This document shows, piece after piece, positions 52,121 to 62,009 of a stretch of 64,000 bases of DNA (position 1 is the first letter of the stretch; every line of letters begins with the position of its first letter). Below the pieces are notes generated by a model, which saw only the letters and a program-made list of their open reading frames with translations, was not told the origin of the DNA and searched no databases. Source of the DNA: Deltaproteobacteria bacterium Ga0077539 (GTDB lineage Bacteria; Myxococcota_A; Polyangia; Polyangiales; Ga0077539); NCBI GenBank assembly GCA_001465015.1, contig LNEO01000197.1:31937-95936 (forward strand), written 5' to 3'. Both the position numbers and the translations under genes were made by a program.

Positions 52121-52756
52121 TCAGAGCGCCCTGCGCGTCCAGCGGTTGATGGTCGCGTCGAACCATACGAGCAGCTCCTCGCCGTCGTCGAGGCGAACGA
52201 GGACCTCGATCCCCGCCTCGCCCTGATAGAACCCGAGCGACTGTTCGACGCGGCGCTGGACCCCGCCGTCGTCGATGACGACGGGGCCCATGCTTCGAAA
52301 CCGGCTCGAGACCTTGGGCGGAGCTTCGGCTGCGCGCAGGCGCGCGAAAGACGGCGGCGGCGGCAGGCCAGACTCCCTCAGAAGCTCGATGGCGGCGTCG
52401 ACTACTGCGTCCGCGACGCGCGCGGTGATCGTGGGCGATCCGACGAGCAGCACGAGGTCGTACCCTTCGGACACGCAGCGCGCGATCGCGCTTCGACGCG
52501 TCCCTTCGACGCGGACCTCGAGCGCCGAGCCCGCCGAGAGCTTGGCCGTGCTCTGCCTCACGGCGGCGAGGACGATGGTGAACTCCGCGCCGGTGATGCG
52601 AGCATCGAAGGGGTCGATTCGCGCGCACAGGTCGACGGTCTCTCCTTCGGGATCGACGAACACCGCGCACAGCGCGTTGGGGACGGCCGCGACGAGCGCA
52701 TCGAGCACGGCGCTGAACCCAGTGACTGCTTGATCCCGCGACGGTGGAGTGTTCAT
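52121..52756 (-). CDS. roadblock/LC7-like domain protein
   Basis: FSAVLDALVAAVPNALCAVFVDPEGETVDLCARIDPFDARITGAEFTIVLAAVRQS. Confidence 0.7.
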   Translation of the reverse strand: MNTPPSRDQAVTGFSAVLDALVAAVPNALCAVFVDPEGETVDLCARIDPFDARITGAEFTIVLAAVRQSTAKLSAGSALEVRVEGTRRSAIARCVSEGYDLVLLVGSPTITARVADAVVDAAIELLRESGLPPPPSFARLRAAEAPPKVSSRFRSMGPVVIDDGGVQRRVEQSLGFYQGEAGIEVLVRLDDGEELLVWFDATINRWTRRAL

Positions 52757-53673
52757 CGCGACGCCTCGGGGTTGTCGACCAGCCTCACGCGATACCGTGC
52801 TCGAAGCTCGACGAGCAGCGCTTGGAGCGCCCGGGCGCGGGCGAGCGACACTGCCTCGCCGAGCACGGCCCTCTCGACTTCGGCGGGATCGGTGGTCACC
52901 CCGTCCTCGCGTCGTTCGAGCACGATCACGTGAAGTCCGAACGGCGTTTCGACGACCGGCGAGACGCCATTGGGGCGTTCGATCGCCGCCGCAGCGCGAG
53001 CGAATTCTGGATCGATCGTGTCGGCGCGGCCCGTCGCGCCGCTTGGATCGAAGCCATGCACCTGCTCGACGCGAACCGCTCCCTCGCCCGGGATGCCCTC
53101 GGCGATCGCTCGGACGCGGTTGAAGTCGAGAGGCGTGGTGTGCGCTGTGAGCGCGGCGCGAATCGCTTCAGCGCGCGCGCGGCGCGCGGTTGTGTCTGTC
53201 GACGGCCCGGCGTCGGCGTCGCGAGGCAAGAGCGCGTGCCACACATACTGCAGCGGCCCGTGTGAGAGCGCGAAGCCTCGCGTTCGCCGCGCGGCCTCGA
53301 CGGCTCCGCGGGGGACGTTGTGCTCGGTCACCCGCGCCTCGACGGCCCGCGCGAGGAGCGTCTGCACTTCGGCCCGACGCGCGACGTCGCGTACGAGAGG
53401 ATCTCCGAGCGCTCCCCGCTTGATCGCATGAGCTGCGAGCAATCGGAGTTCGGCGTATCGCTCGAGCGCCTGCCGCGCGTCCCCGATTTGCGCTGTGCGC
53501 GCGAAGTCCTGGAGCTCCGCTGCCGTGATCGTCTCGGCCCCGATCCGCGCAACGATCGGGCCCGGCTGCGCGGGAGACAGCACCCGCGTCTCGGTCTCGA
53601 CGCCGGCGGGTCCCGCGCAGCGCGCGGCAGTCAGCGATACGAGCATCAACGCGAGACAACGAGTGGCGAGCAT
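52753..53673 (-). CDS. parvulin-type peptidylprolyl isomerase/SurA-like lipoprotein
   Basis: Signal/lipobox; LRLLAAHAIKRGALGDPLVRD; GVSPVVETPFGLHVIVLERRED parvulin C-terminal motif. Confidence 0.82.
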   Translation of the reverse strand: MLATRCLALMLVSLTAARCAGPAGVETETRVLSPAQPGPIVARIGAETITAAELQDFARTAQIGDARQALERYAELRLLAAHAIKRGALGDPLVRDVARRAEVQTLLARAVEARVTEHNVPRGAVEAARRTRGFALSHGPLQYVWHALLPRDADAGPSTDTTARRARAEAIRAALTAHTTPLDFNRVRAIAEGIPGEGAVRVEQVHGFDPSGATGRADTIDPEFARAAAAIERPNGVSPVVETPFGLHVIVLERREDGVTTDPAEVERAVLGEAVSLARARALQALLVELRARYRVRLVDNPEASR

Positions 53674-53700
53674 CTTCGGGCGCAGCCTCCGACTGAACCG

Positions 53701-53892
53701 CTATTCAGCGCTCTCGGGTCGAATGAACTCGACCCCCGCTCCGAGCGTCAGCCAGACCACGATCCCAGCGAGGATCGAGGCAACGAACTCCCGTCGATCC
53801 ACGGACGCGAGCGCTTTGTAGAACATCGCGAGCGCCACCGCGACGAGCACGAACCCGAGGGCTCGCACTATGCTGTCGGACCACCGTCGCAC
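53701..53892 (-). CDS. small membrane protein
   Basis: 63 aa with two hydrophobic helices. Confidence 0.5.
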   Translation of the reverse strand: MRRWSDSIVRALGFVLVAVALAMFYKALASVDRREFVASILAGIVVWLTLGAGVEFIRPESAE

Positions 53893-53945
53893 GTCGATCG
53901 CTCCTGGCTACTCGTTCTGCGGTTCGTTGTAACCCATCTTCGGCT

Positions 53946-54659
53946 CTACCGGGCGTGCTCGACCCACCACCAAAGCGCGCCGAACGCGAATGACCACACG
54001 ACCATGGCTACGGCACGCGCCCTTCGGCCGTAGGGCGAGCCCTTTCCGCGCACGAGCTTCGGGCCAGCCGAAAGCGTCCACAGGAGCGCGAAGAGCAGGC
54101 CAACGGATGACACCATGGTGTCGCGGGCGCTCGCGAAGCCCGGACCGAGCGCGCGTTCGGGTCCGGTCAAGGCTCGCGCCGCGAGCCTCGCGGGCGCGAT
54201 CAGCGCGAGAAACGCGCCTCCCAGGCCGAGAGCCAGCCACGCGACCCAGCGCAGAGGAGGCGGTGCGGTGACGGCTCGAGCACTCACGCGCTGACCGAGC
54301 GCCACCCGCGGCGCCGAGGCTTGGTGGAGCGCGAGGACCGCGACGAAGTACCCGATGGCAGTGAGGGCCGCGACGATCCGCGCGATCGGGTCGAAGCGGG
54401 GCAGTGTTCGAGCGGTCACGGACGTAAGGGCGAGTAAGCTCGGGGCGAGGGCGAGCGCGCCGGTCAATCCGCGCACGTCGCGGGCGCCTACGCGAGGGAT
54501 CGACCACAGCATCGCGCCGGCGGCGGCGGTCGCGCAGACGCTGGGAAACGCCGCGAGATCTCCCCGTCCGAGAACGATCGGAAGCACCGCGCACTGCGCG
54601 AGAAGCACTGCGCCGAGAACGTAGGCCGCGGACTGCGCGGTGGCCGGCGTGGGGGTCAT
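53946..54659 (-). CDS. polytopic membrane protein
   Basis: 237 aa, multiple hydrophobic segments. Confidence 0.68.
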   Translation of the reverse strand: MTPTPATAQSAAYVLGAVLLAQCAVLPIVLGRGDLAAFPSVCATAAAGAMLWSIPRVGARDVRGLTGALALAPSLLALTSVTARTLPRFDPIARIVAALTAIGYFVAVLALHQASAPRVALGQRVSARAVTAPPPLRWVAWLALGLGGAFLALIAPARLAARALTGPERALGPGFASARDTMVSSVGLLFALLWTLSAGPKLVRGKGSPYGRRARAVAMVVWSFAFGALWWWVEHAR

Positions 54660-54736
54660 CGCTGTCCGGGAGTGTACGATGATCTTCGACGTTGACGTCG
54701 ATCTGCGGATGTTTGAGGTAGAGTGTCTCAGCCATC

Positions 54737-57700
54737 GTGAGGAAGTGCCCGCAGTGCAACGCAGATTGTCCGGACCACCACCGGTTTTGCCCGGAATGTG
54801 GCTTTCCGGTCGGTGCGTTGAGGACGACCGTTGGGGATCCGTTGATCGGGCGCAAGCTCGGCGGCGCGTACGTGGTTCTCGAGCACGTGGGTTCGGGTGG
54901 GATGGGCAAGGTCTATCGCGGCGAGCAGGTGGCGCTCGGCAAGACCATCGCCGTCAAGGTGATTCACCAGCACCTGATCGCTGACGAGAACGCGACCGCG
55001 CGGTTCTACACAGAGGCGCGTGCGAGCTCTCGGTTGAACCACCCCAACTCGGTGAGCGTGATCGACTTCGGCCGCACCGACGAGGGGCTGCTCTACCTCG
55101 TGATGGAGTTCTTGCGCGGCAAGGACCTCTCGCACATCTTGTGGGAAGAGGGGCCGCTGCCGATCTCCCGCGCTGTGGACATCGTTCGGCAGGTGCTCGC
55201 CGCGCTCGCCGAGGCGCACGAGCTCGGGATCATCCACCGAGACATCAAGCCCGAAAACGTGATCATCGAGCGCCTCCGCACCGGCGGAGACTCGGTCAAG
55301 GTCGTCGACTTCGGCCTCGCGAAGGTGCGCGCCGACGTCGCGCCCTCCGTCACGATGCCCGGAATCGTCTGCGGAACGCCAGACTACATGGCGCCCGAAC
55401 AGGGGCGCGGCGACCCGCCAGACACACGCAGCGACCTCTACGCCACGGGCGTGATGCTGTATCAGATTCTGACCGCGCGCCTTCCGTTCGAGGCCGACTC
55501 GCCGACGCAGGTCGTGCTGCTGCACATGACCGAGCCGGTGCCCGACCCGCGCGCGCTCAACCCGACGATTCCCGAGTCGGTCGCGAAGGTCATCTTTCGA
55601 GCGATGGAGAAGGACGCGAGCAAGCGCTTTCAGTCAGCGCTCGATTTCGCAGAGGCGCTTCAGCACGCCCTTCGCGAGAGCTCGCCGCCGATGCATCCGC
55701 GAGACACCATCGAGGCGTTCGCCTGCCCGAGCTGCAGCGCACCGCTCCCGAAGGGAGCGAAGTTTTGCAGTGAATGTGGCTATCGCATGGTGCCGACCGA
55801 CGGCACTCGAACCATCTCGCCGCAACCGCGCATGTCGATGCTCCCGTCGCAGGCGCCGAAGCCCGAGACCGTCGCTCGCTTCGTCGGTCGCGACCACGAG
55901 CTTGCCGTGCTCGAGCAGGCGCGCACTCGCGCGCTCAACAAGCAGCTCGTGCCTGTGCGCGTCACTGGCGAAACTGGCATCGGCAAGAGCCGCCTCGTTC
56001 GCGAGTTCGCGCAGCGCGCCGCGGCCAAGGGCGACCATGTCATCGTCGCCGGTCCGGACCCGTCGTGGGCCGGTGTGGCCTGGGTTCCGATCCGTCACAT
56101 CGTCCGCGAAGCGATCGGCCTCGACGCCGACAGCAACCCGACCGACTGGCTGAAGAAGCACTCCAGCTCCAAGGAGGTCGACGCCGCTGTCCGCGCTGGG
56201 TTCATCGAGCTCTTCGGTGAAGGAGCTTCGCAGCTCGACGGTCGCGCCCGTCGACAAGCGGTCGCGCACACCATGGCGTATGCCCTGCGCGCCGCGTCGC
56301 AGCGCGCGAAGTCGGGCCTGTGCATGGTGATCGTCGAGCAGCTTCATCGCGTCGACACCGCGTCGGGCGCGGTGCTGGCGCTGATCACAAACATGACCTT
56401 CAACGCCCCGTTGCTCTTGCTCTCGACGCACCTTCCGCGCGTCGAGCCGCGCTGGCGCGACGGTGAGGTCCTGGTGCTTCCCGGACTGACCGCCTCGCAA
56501 GCGCAGTCTGTCGCAGAGTCGTTGCTCGGCGATTGGTACGCGGCCCCGTCTTTCGATGGCGCCTCGATCCTGCCGCTGTTGGTCGATCAGACTTCTCGTT
56601 GGCTCTTCGAGGGCGGCGGACAGCCGGCCTCCCGCGTGGTCGATGTCGTCGCGTCACGCTTCGACCGTCTCCCGCCTGTCGCACGCAAAGTGCTCCAGGT
56701 TCTGGCGCTCGTCGGCGAGGCGAGCCCTGCGCGCGTCGAGTCCATCATCGGAGAGTCGGTGGACGAGCAGACGTGGCGGACGCTCTCGTCGAGGTGGTGG
56801 ATCACCGACAACAAGGGGACGCTCTCGATCGCGCACGAGCTGATCCGGGACGTCGTCGAATCCGCCACGAGCGCCGCGGTCCGCGCGGACATCGCGCGGC
56901 GCGTGCTCGACGAAGACGCCCAGCTCGCGCTCGAAGTGCGCGCGCTCCTCGCGGCGCAGGCGGACGAAGCCGCGCAGGCGCTTCTTCTGCTCGAGACCGT
57001 TGCAGATCGGGCCAACGCCAGGGGCGACGAGCTCGGCGCCGTGCTCGCCCTTCGACGAGGCCTCGAGAGAGCTCGCCTCGAGCTTCACCGAGGAGAAATC
57101 GACGATCCCGAGCGAGCCATGACGATCTTCGCTCGAAAGCTCGGCGACGCCCTCGCGCGCGCCGGTGAGGTCGCAGAAGCCGAAGGCGTGCTGCGCGAGG
57201 CGCTCGAGCTCGCGCCCCGCGGCAGCCAAGACTCCATTCGACTGCAGCTCGTCCTCGCGCGCGCGCTGTTCGGTCGCGGTCGCGTCTCCGAGGCCACCCG
57301 CGTCGCGGACGACGCGATGCGCGTCGCGCGCAAGCTCAACGCCCATGCGCTCACGGCGGAGCTCTGCCAGCTCCGCGCCGATTTCGACAGCAATCAGGGC
57401 GTCCACAGCGAGGCCATCGCGCAGCTCCGCGCCGCCGACGCAGCGCTCGAGGAGCTCGAGCGAAGCAGCCACGACCCCCGAAGCGTCGCGAAGAACCGGA
57501 TCGAGGTCTGGCTCAGGCTCGCCAAGGCGCTCGTCGCCGCAGGTCAGAGCTCCGGCGCCGAAAGCCCGCTTACCGAAGCGATCTCCGCCGCGCACCGAGC
57601 CGGGCTCTTCTCGGACCTGGCTCGTTGCGAGGCCGTTCGCGGAGAAATCGCTGCACAACAGGGCGATTTCGAAGCAGCCGAAGGTCTGTTTCGTCGCGCT

Positions 57701-57805
57701 GAAGACACCGCGATGGGCTGCGGGGACATCGCGGCGGCTCAGCAGTTTCGCGAAGCCGCCGAGCGATTGCGAAAAGGCGGCACCAACGCGACGAGCGAGC
57801 CTTGA
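54737..57805 (+). CDS. Ser/Thr protein kinase with two zinc ribbons, AAA-type ATPase module and helical repeats
   Basis: CPQCNADCPDHHRFCPECG; VGSGGMGKVYRGEQ; IIHRDIKPENVII; VVDFGLAKV; CPSCSAPLPKGAKFCSECG; FVGRDHELAVLEQARTRALNKQLVPVRVTGETGIGKSRLVREFAQRA. GTG start. Confidence 0.95.
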   Translation: MRKCPQCNADCPDHHRFCPECGFPVGALRTTVGDPLIGRKLGGAYVVLEHVGSGGMGKVYRGEQVALGKTIAVKVIHQHLIADENATARFYTEARASSRLNHPNSVSVIDFGRTDEGLLYLVMEFLRGKDLSHILWEEGPLPISRAVDIVRQVLAALAEAHELGIIHRDIKPENVIIERLRTGGDSVKVVDFGLAKVRADVAPSVTMPGIVCGTPDYMAPEQGRGDPPDTRSDLYATGVMLYQILTARLPFEADSPTQVVLLHMTEPVPDPRALNPTIPESVAKVIFRAMEKDASKRFQSALDFAEALQHALRESSPPMHPRDTIEAFACPSCSAPLPKGAKFCSECGYRMVPTDGTRTISPQPRMSMLPSQAPKPETVARFVGRDHELAVLEQARTRALNKQLVPVRVTGETGIGKSRLVREFAQRAAAKGDHVIVAGPDPSWAGVAWVPIRHIVREAIGLDADSNPTDWLKKHSSSKEVDAAVRAGFIELFGEGASQLDGRARRQAVAHTMAYALRAASQRAKSGLCMVIVEQLHRVDTASGAVLALITNMTFNAPLLLLSTHLPRVEPRWRDGEVLVLPGLTASQAQSVAESLLGDWYAAPSFDGASILPLLVDQTSRWLFEGGGQPASRVVDVVASRFDRLPPVARKVLQVLALVGEASPARVESIIGESVDEQTWRTLSSRWWITDNKGTLSIAHELIRDVVESATSAAVRADIARRVLDEDAQLALEVRALLAAQADEAAQALLLLETVADRANARGDELGAVLALRRGLERARLELHRGEIDDPERAMTIFARKLGDALARAGEVAEAEGVLREALELAPRGSQDSIRLQLVLARALFGRGRVSEATRVADDAMRVARKLNAHALTAELCQLRADFDSNQGVHSEAIAQLRAADAALEELERSSHDPRSVAKNRIEVWLRLAKALVAAGQSSGAESPLTEAISAAHRAGLFSDLARCEAVRGEIAAQQGDFEAAEGLFRRAEDTAMGCGDIAAAQQFREAAERLRKGGTNATSEP

Positions 57806-57878
57806 CGCAGGGCCGCGGGTCGGGTAACCCTCCGCGCCCCGTTACTGTCACTGTTTCGTTGTCTCAGGAGTCCGACTC

Positions 57879-58148
57879 GTGGCTAATCATCCGTCTGCCG
57901 ACAAGCGTAACCGCCAGCGAATCAAGCGCACGCTCCGTAACCGTAGCGCGAAGACCGCCGTTCGTGGCGTTGTGAAGCAGGTCCGCGCGGCCGTCGCCAA
58001 CGGCGACAAGAACGCGGCTTCGACCGCACTCGCTTCGGCCACTTCGGCGCTCGACGCCGCGGTGACCAAGGGAGTGATGCATCGCAAGACCGCCGCTCGT
58101 TCGATCTCGCGCCTCACCAAGGCCGTTCAGGGCGCCAAGAAGGCCTGA
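57879..58148 (+). CDS. rpsT: 30S ribosomal protein S20
   Basis: MANHPSADKRNRQRIKRTLRNRSAKTAVRGVVKQVR...GVMHRKTAARSISRLTKAVQ. GTG start. Confidence 0.97.
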   Translation: MANHPSADKRNRQRIKRTLRNRSAKTAVRGVVKQVRAAVANGDKNAASTALASATSALDAAVTKGVMHRKTAARSISRLTKAVQGAKKA

Positions 58149-58191
58149 ATCGCAGCGCGGTCGTCGGGGGCTCGAACTCCTCGTCTGCCGC

Positions 58192-59322
58192 TCACCTCGA
58201 GGCGGCGAGGGCGGGTCTCGTCGCGAACAGCTCGACGACGAACCACTGTTCGTTCACGACGCCCGTTCGCTCGGCGCCTTCGACCCGAGAGCCGCCTCTC
58301 GTGATCGCGATGGCGACTGAATCGAGCGCAGGTTCGTAGCGCACTCGGCGATGCGAGGGGCTCTGTTCGAGGCGCTCGAACGCTGCTTCGAGCGTCGGCG
58401 CCGTGACGATGTTCTCTGCGACCCGCTCGGCGCGTATGCCTTGTGCTGCGAGCCGCGCGTCTGGCTCGTCGCCCGGCGCGACGACGTGCGCGACGGTCTG
58501 TCGCGCCGAGCGTTCGCGGGCTCGCTCCTCGGCGAGCGCTCCGAGAAGCGGCGCCGCACGGAGCGCGCTGAACCCTGCGCGGACCCGGCGGCGATTGAGC
58601 TCGATGAGCCATGTTCGGGCGTCGGCGATGACGACGGGGCTCGATGGGGCGTTGCCGGCCGGTGAGGGGGAGGGGGCTGCGACGTTCGGCGCGACCTCGA
58701 CCGAGCGCTGCGCCCACGGACGCGGGCCGTCTCCCGCGTCGAGAACGAGCTGAACGCGCCAGGCGCCGGGCTCGGCAGCGCGAATCAGCTGATCGAGGCG
58801 TGTTGAAAACGTGTGTCCAGATGGAGACAGCGCCACGACCTGCGCTCCTCGGAGGGCCGACGCAGGCAGCGCCACGCTTGGCTCGACGCGAGCCTCGATG
58901 AAGCTCGCTCCCTCGCGCTGGATCGCCCGCAGCCCGAGCGCTGCCACCCGAGGAACGACGAGCACCGCGCACATCGCCGCGTCGCACGCGAGCGGCGACA
59001 CGAGACAGGTCGCCCGAGCGAGGCGTTGCTCGAACAGCCACCGCTCGGCGAGCGTGAGCGACGCCGCGCGAGCGCCCCGACCGACCCACAGCCGCACCGA
59101 CGGCGCAGCAACGCCGCTCTGTTCGACGACGTCCCTCGATCGGACCGTCGATCGATCGGTCAGCGCCGCGCGCGCTGCCCGCTCGAGGCGCGGGTCCACG
59201 GAGCACTGTTGTTCGAGAGGCTGCGCGTCGACGGCGCGAGCGAGCAGCGTCGTCGATGCGACCGTGCCGAAGACGAGCGTTGCGACCGAACGGCGCACGA
59301 CGGCACTACACACGATGGACAA
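58192..59322 (-). CDS. secreted CAP/SCP-like domain protein
   Basis: Signal peptide; LIELNRRRVRAGFSALRAAPLLGALAEERARERSARQTVAHV...VAENIV...AFERLEQSPSHRRVRYEPALDSVAIAI. Confidence 0.78.
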   Translation of the reverse strand: MSIVCSAVVRRSVATLVFGTVASTTLLARAVDAQPLEQQCSVDPRLERAARAALTDRSTVRSRDVVEQSGVAAPSVRLWVGRGARAASLTLAERWLFEQRLARATCLVSPLACDAAMCAVLVVPRVAALGLRAIQREGASFIEARVEPSVALPASALRGAQVVALSPSGHTFSTRLDQLIRAAEPGAWRVQLVLDAGDGPRPWAQRSVEVAPNVAAPSPSPAGNAPSSPVVIADARTWLIELNRRRVRAGFSALRAAPLLGALAEERARERSARQTVAHVVAPGDEPDARLAAQGIRAERVAENIVTAPTLEAAFERLEQSPSHRRVRYEPALDSVAIAITRGGSRVEGAERTGVVNEQWFVVELFATRPALAASR

Positions 59323-59461
59323 AATCGCCGCGAGTTATCGGCGACTTCTTGCTCGGCGCTCGTCAGCGTCGACGGATCGCACGACGAGTTTGCTCCGCGC
59401 CACCGCAAAAGCGTAACGTCGGGCAATCAACCACCGCTCGGATCAGTCGAGGAGTATCCCC

Positions 59462-60451
59462 GTGAAAAAGTGCATTCGCGTCCTTGCTCTCGCGGGCGCT
59501 GCGTCGCTCGTGACCCCTGCCGCTCTCGCGCAGAGCGCTTCATCGGCCGGAGCCCCAGCGCCGACCCAAGGCGCAGCCGACCCCGCTGCGACGAGCACCA
59601 CGAGCACTCCGAGCGCGCCGGCCACGGATGGTACGGCGAACAACGCGATGTCCGACAACGCGCGGCTCAACGCGGCTGCGACCAACCCGGACAACCTCCC
59701 CGCTGGCGATCCCAACCGCATGCTCATGCGCGAGGTGGGCGCGACCTACAGCCTCGGATGGCGCTTCTGGTACCAGAGCGTTCCTGGGTTCATCGTCGGG
59801 CTCTTCGCGAAGGTGCTCGACGGCTGGGGAGGAGGCGGCGGCGTGGCGACCGGGCCTGAGTTCGTCTATCGCAACGGCGCGGTCGAGATCATGCTCGGCC
59901 TGCAATACGCTGGCTACTACGCGGGCTACGGCACGTTGCACGGACTCAACGAGCCGGTCACCGCGGCCGAGCAGCTGAAAGTCGACCTCTGGTCGATCCA
60001 GCTCACGTCCCACTTCATGTACGGGATCCGAGCGAATCGCTTCTTCGAGTTTCAGATCGGCGCGGGGATCGGCGCCGGTGGCATGGGTGGCACGCTCAAC
60101 CGCTACCAGGCGTACCCGATCGGGGATGGCCGCTTCGCCGCATGCGCGCAGAACTCCGCGAACTCGATGGCGCCCGGCATGATGGCCGCGAGCGACTCGG
60201 AGCCCTGCAACCAGCGCGTCAACAATCACTTCGCGATGAACGTCGACGCGCAGGGCCGCGGCACCGGCGGATACGCCGAGAACAACTGGGTCGGGACGGG
60301 AGGCGGCTTCGTTCCGCTGATCATTCCGTGGCTGTCGTTGCCGCACATGGCGTTTCACATTCGCCCGCACCGCAACTTCGACTTTCGTATCGAAGGCGGC
60401 TACTCGTTGATCGGCTTCTACGGCGGCGGAACAGCGCACTACGTGTTCTGA
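59462..60451 (+). CDS. putative outer-membrane protein
   Basis: GTG start, signal peptide VKKCIRVLALAGAASLVTPAALAQ; Gly/aromatic-rich beta-like sequence ending in aromatic F (GGGTAHYVF). Confidence 0.78.
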   Translation: MKKCIRVLALAGAASLVTPAALAQSASSAGAPAPTQGAADPAATSTTSTPSAPATDGTANNAMSDNARLNAAATNPDNLPAGDPNRMLMREVGATYSLGWRFWYQSVPGFIVGLFAKVLDGWGGGGGVATGPEFVYRNGAVEIMLGLQYAGYYAGYGTLHGLNEPVTAAEQLKVDLWSIQLTSHFMYGIRANRFFEFQIGAGIGAGGMGGTLNRYQAYPIGDGRFAACAQNSANSMAPGMMAASDSEPCNQRVNNHFAMNVDAQGRGTGGYAENNWVGTGGGFVPLIIPWLSLPHMAFHIRPHRNFDFRIEGGYSLIGFYGGGTAHYVF

Positions 60452-60843
60452 GCGACTCGCTTCGGGGGGGTCGACTCATCGGGTGGGACGGGCGAGAGGT
60501 GCGCGGCGCACGCTCGGCGTTCTGACAACCGTGTGCTGGGCGCTCTGCGGTCTGTTGCGCGGCGCAGCGACAGCGATGTCAGACTTCGCGAGGCGACCGG
60601 GGCGAGGCGCGGCGGCCACGGCGGCGCGAATCCGCGGTTTCTCCGCAGGATCAACGCCGACGTCCGAGACCCACCCCGCTCGGCACGATGGTTGCGAAGG
60701 ATAGCATCCGGTCGCTTCCCGACCCGGTCACCCACCGGTGAGGCTGAGAGTGGCGGCTCTCTCCTCACGAAACGGGCGCTTGCTTCGCTTCGCTCCTTGG
60801 ATCTGCGCTTTCTTCGAGCGCTCTCTTGCTCCTCGCTTCCTTT

Positions 60844-60863
60844 GATCGAAGGGCCCTTCGATC
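60844..60863. repeat. 20-nt perfect palindrome in long intergenic region
   Basis: gatcgaagggcccttcgatc. Confidence 0.9.
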
Positions 60864-61119
60864 CGCTTCGCTCAACTTCTTCGAATGCTTGTGAGTGTTC
60901 TCTTCGTAGCCTGACTTCACCGATCGTTCTCGTCCAGCCGGTGAACTTACGAGTGTAGGCCTTTTGTTCCTTCGGTGAAACGCCCGACGGCGTCTGACGC
61001 TTCCCGTAAGATCCTTCAACGGCTGGGTGTGTGACAGCAACGTCCCACCCGGCCGTTGGCCTTTCTCCGCCACTCAACGGCCTCGATTCGTGGCTGATTG
61101 GGGTATCCTCCCCCCCATC

Positions 61120-61524
61120 GTGACAGCAGCGTCGCAGTTTCGATTCGCGCTCGCGCTCCTCGCCGGCCTCCTCGTTGGATGTGCCAACCACGGCGAGCAG
61201 CTCGCGCGCGCCGAAGCCCATTTTCAGCAGAACCGCTATCGGACTGCCCTGTCGAACCTCGAAGACCTCGAGATGCACCGGGCTGGCCTGTCAGCAGGTG
61301 AGCGTGTTCGCTACGACATTGCCCGCGGAATGGCGCATCTCCGGCTCGAGCAGCCCCTCCACGCCCGCTACTGGCTCGCGCTCGCGCGCGAAGAGGCTGC
61401 CAACGACCCGACCGCGCTCACCCGCGCCATGCGCGACGAGATCGAGCGCGTCATCGTGGTCACCGACCACCTCGCGCAGCTCAACCCGCCGTCGGACGCA
61501 GCCGTCGGCGACGCGTCGCGCTGA
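61120..61524 (+). CDS. small TPR-like lipoprotein
   Basis: GTG start VTAASQFRFALALLAGLLVGCANHGEQLARAEAHFQQNRYRTALSNLEDLEMHRAGL. Confidence 0.75.
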   Translation: MTAASQFRFALALLAGLLVGCANHGEQLARAEAHFQQNRYRTALSNLEDLEMHRAGLSAGERVRYDIARGMAHLRLEQPLHARYWLALAREEAANDPTALTRAMRDEIERVIVVTDHLAQLNPPSDAAVGDASR

Positions 61525-61594
61525 GCGCTCCGCAGTCGGTCGGCTCCTCCCCGGCAAGCCCAGTTCGAACGCGCCTACGACGCCCCTGTCGTAG

Positions 61595-61780
61595 TCAGCT
61601 CGAGATTTGATCCTTGAGGATCAGCTTCTGCTTCTTCAACTGCGAGAGCTCGATCTGCTCGGTGGGTGTCAAAAACGCGCGACGTCTCAGCTCGTCGACG
61701 CGCTTGTCGAGGCGGGCTTTCTCCGCCTTGACGTCTCGACCCGTCGACTTCCCAACTGCCAACTCGTTCTGCCTGGCCAT
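61595..61780 (-). CDS. YdcH/DUF465-like small protein
   Basis: AEKARLDKRVDELRRRAFLTPTEQIELSQLKKQKLILKDQIS. Confidence 0.75.
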   Translation of the reverse strand: MARQNELAVGKSTGRDVKAEKARLDKRVDELRRRAFLTPTEQIELSQLKKQKLILKDQISS

Positions 61781-62009
61781 CGGTCGCACTCCTTCGGGTG
61801 ACTGCTCCGCGCTCCTCAGAAATTTGTTGTCGCGGACGCGCTCGTGATTGCACCGAAGGTCGCGTGGCTCGGTCAAGTGGTGTCCCCCGTGACACGAGCG
61901 TTTTGTGCAGCCGATGTATGCCTACGGGCGCAGATCGAATCGGGAGCTCCTGGGATCGCCGGCGGAGTCTCTCGCCGAACTCGCTCGCGATTTTCGATTC
62001 GGCGCGCGC

